A stretch of 56,383 bases of DNA from Prochlorococcus sp. AG-424-E18 (lineage in GTDB: Bacteria > Cyanobacteriota > Cyanobacteriia > PCC-6307 > Cyanobiaceae): positions 1 to 56,383 of the forward strand of contig QCNC01000008.1 in NCBI GenBank assembly GCA_003210155.1, in the 5' to 3' direction. Of this stretch, positions 53,022-56,383 are shown piece after piece. The notes beneath the pieces are model-generated. The model had not been told where the DNA came from. It worked only from the letters and a program-made list of their open reading frames with translations, and made no database searches. A program made the position numbers and the translations under genes. Position 1 is the stretch's first letter. Each line of letters begins with the position of its first letter.

Positions 53022-53441
53022 TCAACCATTTAATTTACTAAAAGCTTCCGATAGGAAATCTGGTCTTTTTCTTATTATAGAAAAATTCAGTTTATTTATT
53101 AAGACTAAATTGACTTCAGCAATCGTTAAGATTTCATTATTCTTGTTATGAAATTTTGAAATTACATTAATCCTAGGACTTTTATCAATATTGAATTCGC
53201 TCTCGATTGTTATTTTTTCACCAAGAAATAAAGGAGATTTATATTTTATAGAAGTATTGATTAAAGGTAAATCTAAGCCTTTTTTAATTAGTTCGAAATA
53301 ACTTATACCTACTTCTGAAAGTGCATTTATTCGGCTTTCTTCAAGCCAATTAAAATATTTACCGTGCCACATTACACCTGCATGATCAGCATGTTGAGGT
53401 AAAACAATTTTTTTTATTTTCCAAACTGGTTTTGAGTTCAT
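53022..53441 (-). CDS. 4HBT-type hot-dog fold acyl-CoA thioesterase
   Basis: A 139-residue hot-dog protein. The active-site segment HADHAGVMWHGKYFNWLEESR (in part) holds the catalytic Asp19 and Tyr/Trp positions of the 4-hydroxybenzoyl-CoA thioesterase family. In cyanobacteria such proteins often hydrolyse DHNA-CoA in phylloquinone synthesis; that is a possibility, not shown. Confidence 0.82.
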   Translation of the reverse strand: MNSKPVWKIKKIVLPQHADHAGVMWHGKYFNWLEESRINALSEVGISYFELIKKGLDLPLINTSIKYKSPLFLGEKITIESEFNIDKSPRINVISKFHNKNNEILTIAEVNLVLINKLNFSIIRKRPDFLSEAFSKLNG

Positions 53442-53545
53442 CTTTTATTTAGAAAATTTTAATTCAATGAAAAAAACATATTTTGATATTGTAGATTAAT
53501 TTTATTTATTAACATAAGAATCCTCAAAACTATATTTATAAAGTT

Positions 53546-53782
53546 ATGTTTAATCGTAAAAATAAAAGTAGAAAAATGAAGAAGATTTTTCAATGGGAAG
53601 AATATTTAAGTTGGAAAAATATGTCAAAGGAACAGAAATTAAATTTCAAGAGGGCGTGCTTATTCCCCTTTCTCGTCTATATGGTTTATGTTTTTCTTAA
53701 TCAGTACTCCTTGGCAATTCTTTTGTTACTAGGTCTTTATTTTTTAATTAGATTTAAAAATAGAAATAAGTTGGGAAGATGA
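53546..53782 (+). CDS. Small membrane protein with basic N-terminus
   Basis: A 78-residue ORF; an in-frame ATG at 53576 (MKKIFQWEEY) is an alternative start. Two hydrophobic segments near the C-terminus (FPFLVYMVYVFL and ILLLLGLYFLI). Unknown family. Confidence 0.5.
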   Translation: MFNRKNKSRKMKKIFQWEEYLSWKNMSKEQKLNFKRACLFPFLVYMVYVFLNQYSLAILLLLGLYFLIRFKNRNKLGR

Positions 53783-53883
53783 ATATTTTTTGATTTTGAT
53801 TTATATAGATTTGTTTTAAAATTATCTAGTTTTTCTAAATAACACTATTGGCATATAAAAATAGTATTAGTTAAATTTTTTTT

Positions 53884-54120
53884 ATGAAAAAAATTGTTTT
53901 GTTTTTATGTGTATTAGTTTTTTCAATATTTTCTAATACGAATAATTTATTAGCAAAAGAAATTGAAAATAACATTAAAGATAATATTTCTAATGAAATT
54001 GAAGAAATTAAGCCTGATAATAAAAAAACTAATGTTTCTAATTCTTCGGTAGAAGATATATTTGGTGATGAACAAACTTTCCCATTCGTTGCAGGTTTAG
54101 GGAAAAATGCAGCCCATTGA
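53884..54120 (+). CDS. Small secreted protein with conserved C-terminus
   Basis: A 78-residue protein with a signal peptide (VLFLCVLVFSIFSN, cleavage near LLAK). The C-terminal EDIFGDEQTFPFVAGLGKNAAH (in part) looks like a conserved box. The middle is Asn/Ile/Glu-rich and low-complexity. Function unknown. Confidence 0.6.
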   Translation: MKKIVLFLCVLVFSIFSNTNNLLAKEIENNIKDNISNEIEEIKPDNKKTNVSNSSVEDIFGDEQTFPFVAGLGKNAAH

Positions 54121-54156
54121 TTTTAAGGTTATTGATAATGTAGAAAAGATTTTTTA

Positions 54157-54327
54157 ATGCTAATGAAAGGTCTTAGGGTCATAGAACTTTCTGAAGCACT
54201 TACAGTTGATAGCGCTGATTTATTAGCTGTTTGTGCAATTTTAAAAATAAGAGCTGCATCTAGATTAAGCATGCTTTCATTTGAAGAATGTAAAAAGATA
54301 ACTGATTACTATGAAAACAAAAATTAG
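54157..54327 (+). CDS. Orphan IF2-N-like domain protein
   Basis: ATG at 54157, TAG at 54325 (56 residues). LRVIELSEALTVDSADLL, followed by a second helix and FEECKKITDYY, matches the small helical IF2-N domain pattern found at the N-terminus of translation initiation factor IF-2. Here it stands alone. It could be a nucleic acid or ribosome binder; this is inference. Confidence 0.55.
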   Translation: MLMKGLRVIELSEALTVDSADLLAVCAILKIRAASRLSMLSFEECKKITDYYENKN

Positions 54328-54346
54328 AATTTTTTTATAAATTATT

Positions 54347-54604
54347 TTATTCTTTAATGTCTTTAATCATTGATACTAATGTTGAATGAATTTCTTCTTC
54401 AGATATTTCATTTTTAAAATTGATAATTGCTGATTGGCCATCGTAATTAATTTTTATATAACTATTATTAATTTCTTCCATATAGGCATTCTCAAATGTT
54501 GATATCTTCCCATAATGGGTAAGATATTTGTGCACTGAATCTATGTGATCATTGTTCATGTGATCACAAACTCTTTTACTTGTTTCTTTACTAATAATTT
54601 TCAT
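54347..54604 (-). CDS. DUF2470 family protein
   Basis: An 85-residue protein containing VCDHMNNDHIDSVHKYL, the signature of DUF2470, a domain also at the C-terminus of haem-oxygenase-like and HugZ-type proteins. His residues (HMNNDH) may bind haem or metal. Located 17 bases from dus on the same strand. Confidence 0.75.
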   Translation of the reverse strand: MKIISKETSKRVCDHMNNDHIDSVHKYLTHYGKISTFENAYMEEINNSYIKINYDGQSAIINFKNEISEEEIHSTLVSMIKDIKE

Positions 54605-54621
54605 TTAAAAAATAATTTTTT

Positions 54622-55629
54622 TTAAGCTAATCTATTTTTTTCATTATTCAAAGATTTAATCATTTTAATTATTAAATTTTTAACTTCATTTTTATCAACA
54701 GCTCTAACCAAGTTATTTCTCAAATTTGATGCTCCTTTAAAGTCTTTGCATGTCCATGAGATATGTTTTCTTGCAATAAGCAATCCGTGATCTCCTTTTT
54801 CTTTTATTAATTCATCAAGATGCTCAATAATTAAATATAGTTTTTCTTTTGTGTTTGGTTCTTTAAAATTTTTATTTTCTCTAAGAACATAATCTATTTC
54901 TCCAATTTTCCATGGTGATCCTAAAATTCCTCGTCCAATCATTACACCATCAGCATTTGTTTTTTTTAAACAATTAAGAGCGTCATCTGGATTTTTGATA
55001 TCTCCATTAGCAATTACTGGAATTTCCAACAACTTTTTAAGTCTCCCGATCATTTCCCAATCTGACTTACCTGAAAAACCCTGTTTTCTAGTTCTTCCAT
55101 GAAGTGTGATCATCGTTGCTCCCGCATCTTGAAGTTTAAATAAGAAATCCTCTATATTTTCTTCTTTACTATCCCATCCGAGTCGTGTTTTTACTGTTAC
55201 TGGAACCCTAACAGCTTTTACAACATTTTTGACTAATTCTATAGCAAGTTTTCGGTCTTTAATTAAAGCACTGCCTCCACCTTTCTTTGCAATTTTTTTT
55301 ACTGGACATCCCATATTTATATCAATTAAGAAAGCTCCAGAGTCCTCAGCTTGTTTCGCAGCTTCAGAAACAGCATATGGCCTATTATCAAATATTTGTA
55401 CTCCAATTGGACCTTCTTCTAAATCTATTTGATTGATTTTTTGTTTGCCATATCCTTTTTTAAGACTTGTGGCATTTATCATTTCTGTAAAAAGTAAAGA
55501 GTTTGGGGCCCATTTACGTACAAGTCGTCTAAAAATATTATCTGTAACACCTGCTAATGGCGATAGCATGACCTTACTCGTAATTATCCTGTTAACTCCT
55601 CTTCCTTTTAGACTTATATTTGAAGACAT
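54622..55629 (-). CDS. dusB: tRNA-dihydrouridine synthase (DusB type)
   Basis: An FMN-dependent TIM-barrel enzyme reducing uridine to dihydrouridine in tRNA. PLAGVTDNIFRRL (24-36), INMGCPVKKIAKKGGGSAL with catalytic Cys108, TVKTRLGW, MITLHGRTRKQGFSG and NGDIKNPDDAL are all present. Length 335 is normal. It precedes the DUF2470 gene and likely shares its transcript. Confidence 0.95.
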   Translation of the reverse strand: MSSNISLKGRGVNRIITSKVMLSPLAGVTDNIFRRLVRKWAPNSLLFTEMINATSLKKGYGKQKINQIDLEEGPIGVQIFDNRPYAVSEAAKQAEDSGAFLIDINMGCPVKKIAKKGGGSALIKDRKLAIELVKNVVKAVRVPVTVKTRLGWDSKEENIEDFLFKLQDAGATMITLHGRTRKQGFSGKSDWEMIGRLKKLLEIPVIANGDIKNPDDALNCLKKTNADGVMIGRGILGSPWKIGEIDYVLRENKNFKEPNTKEKLYLIIEHLDELIKEKGDHGLLIARKHISWTCKDFKGASNLRNNLVRAVDKNEVKNLIIKMIKSLNNEKNRLA

Positions 55630-55800
55630 ATAATTTTAAATTTATTTAATCTTTCTTTATTATAAATTCAGATATGGAGCTAATTTTATTTTTTCTATTT
55701 ATTTCTTAATTTATAATAAGTGCTTTTTCTTAAATAGGCCTAATTGATTACTTTTTTTGCTAGTTTATGTTGAGTTGAAATTTAAAAAGGAAATTTTTTC

Positions 55801-56193
55801 TTGTTTATATTAGTATCTATTTTTCTTCCAATAATTATTTTTATTGCACCAATAAATGTAAATGCTATGCAAGGTAATTTAGATTTATCAAGTGCTCAAA
55901 CTTCTGTAGGCAAAAGATTTGCTAAAGTTTTTTGTGATGCTAAGAGGGAAGGTTTAGATTCTGATTTTGCTAGTGAATATGCTTTGAATAATACCTATTT
56001 GAAATTTGTAGCATTTCCAGATGATGACGAATATTTGGCTGATTTATGGAATTTCACCCATAATAATATATTAGATAATTGTGGTGAATTTGTAGATATA
56101 AATGATCTAAAAGACCTAGAGATTTTTTTTAAAGAAGAAGGTTTAATTGCATCAAATAGGGAACTCTATTTGCCAACTTTTGAGAATAATTAG
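55801..56193 (+). CDS. Secreted protein, unknown
   Basis: A TTG start at 55801 is supported by AAGGA about 12 bases upstream. A signal peptide (LVSIFLPIIIFIAPINVNA) is followed by a soluble domain of about 105 residues with two Cys (VFCDAKR and DNCGEF). No family was recognised. Confidence 0.6.
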   Translation: MFILVSIFLPIIIFIAPINVNAMQGNLDLSSAQTSVGKRFAKVFCDAKREGLDSDFASEYALNNTYLKFVAFPDDDEYLADLWNFTHNNILDNCGEFVDINDLKDLEIFFKEEGLIASNRELYLPTFENN

Positions 56194-56240
56194 ATTAAAT
56201 TTTTAGCATGTACTAAAATATAAATAGAATATGAAATTTT

Positions 56241-56383
56241 ATGAAACTATTAGGTTTAAATTCACCTGAAATATTCATAATATTAGTAATTTTGCTTTCA
56301 ATTTTAGGTCCAAAAAGAATTGAAAAAGGTTTCTTATTATTCAAAAAAATATTAAAGTTCCTCTTAAGTAAAGATGAAGATCA
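56241..56383 (+). CDS. TatA/B-like small membrane protein, truncated by window end
   Basis: ATG at 56241; 47 codons are visible and the frame is open at the end of the window. The N-terminus has a hydrophobic helix (IFIILVILLSIL) followed by GPKRIEKGFLLFKKILKF, resembling the short helix-amphipathic-helix plan of TatA/TatB twin-arginine translocase subunits. Assignment is tentative because the rest is missing. Confidence 0.5.
   Translation, partial: MKLLGLNSPEIFIILVILLSILGPKRIEKGFLLFKKILKFLLSKDED

Noticed and set aside
1..56383. tRNA, rRNA, CRISPR, insertion sequence or integrase genes
   Set aside because: Looked for T-loop-like GTTCRA cores, regularly spaced repeats and transposase-type proteins; none convincing was seen by eye. 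A dedicated scan would be needed to exclude them fully.

Overview
The window is very AT-rich, densely packed bacterial DNA. It looks like the chromosome of a high-light-adapted Prochlorococcus (marine picocyanobacterium). The evidence is the mix of cyanobacterial genes (petG, chlI, a cytochrome cM-like gene, crtE, a crtL-type lycopene cyclase, an opcA tail, PAP/fibrillin proteins, a Psb34/Ssl1498-like protein), the short intergenic gaps, many GTG/TTG starts, and the Yfr1 small RNA between an IMP dehydrogenase-family gene and trxA. The species call is an inference from gene content and composition; no search was run.

Positions 1-29 kb are core metabolism: an opcA C-terminus, cobyrinate diamide synthase, a DUF212 membrane protein, crtE, folD, an HD-domain membrane protein, leuA, a GH57 enzyme, lycopene cyclase, gyrA, guaB3, the Yfr1 RNA, trxA, hisH, rsmD, petG (39 codons, antisense to the rsmD tail), a cytochrome cM-like gene, trmJ-like, chlI, ruvC, a 5-formyl-THF cyclo-ligase, sufE, hom, half of a peptide ABC transporter, a DUF1400-type hydrolase, an MFS transporter and a PfkB kinase.

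Positions 29-42 kb are mixed. They carry a lumenal pentapeptide-repeat protein and the three-gene set circularly permuted ATP-grasp / alpha-E / transglutaminase (32.6-34.0, 31.6-32.6 and 30.8-31.6 kb), which is a predicted amidoligase-peptidase system of unknown product. A complete zinc module follows: a WD40 protein overlapping a COG0523 (CobW-type) GTPase, znuA, znuC, zur and znuB, with a Zur-box-like palindrome between znuA and znuC. The most striking protein-level observation is that a domain of about 110 residues, opening with Phe-Glu-Trp-x-Gly and ending with Phe-Thr-x-His-x(3)-Glu-Phe, occurs both inside the periplasmic ZnuA and inside the cytosolic COG0523 GTPase next to it.

Positions 42-56 kb are an accessory-like stretch of very small genes (23-140 codons). 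Most encode single-pass membrane or secreted proteins of unknown function, interspersed with OsmC, DUF1499, TM2, Nif11-like, MAPEG, Mrr-like nuclease, thioesterase, DUF2470, IF2-N-like and DusB genes. At 42.8-43.1 kb there are two RNA-like elements. One is a second copy of the Yfr1 core ACTCCTCACACACT in a different hairpin context. About 130 bases further on is a Yfr2-family RNA whose 5' part contains a near-perfect complement of that core. A compact minus-strand unit at 35.0-35.3 kb (strong Shine-Dalgarno, 10-codon ORF, hairpin, 29-codon ORF, terminator) is the other candidate for something undescribed. I saw no tRNA, rRNA, CRISPR array, insertion sequence or integrase.
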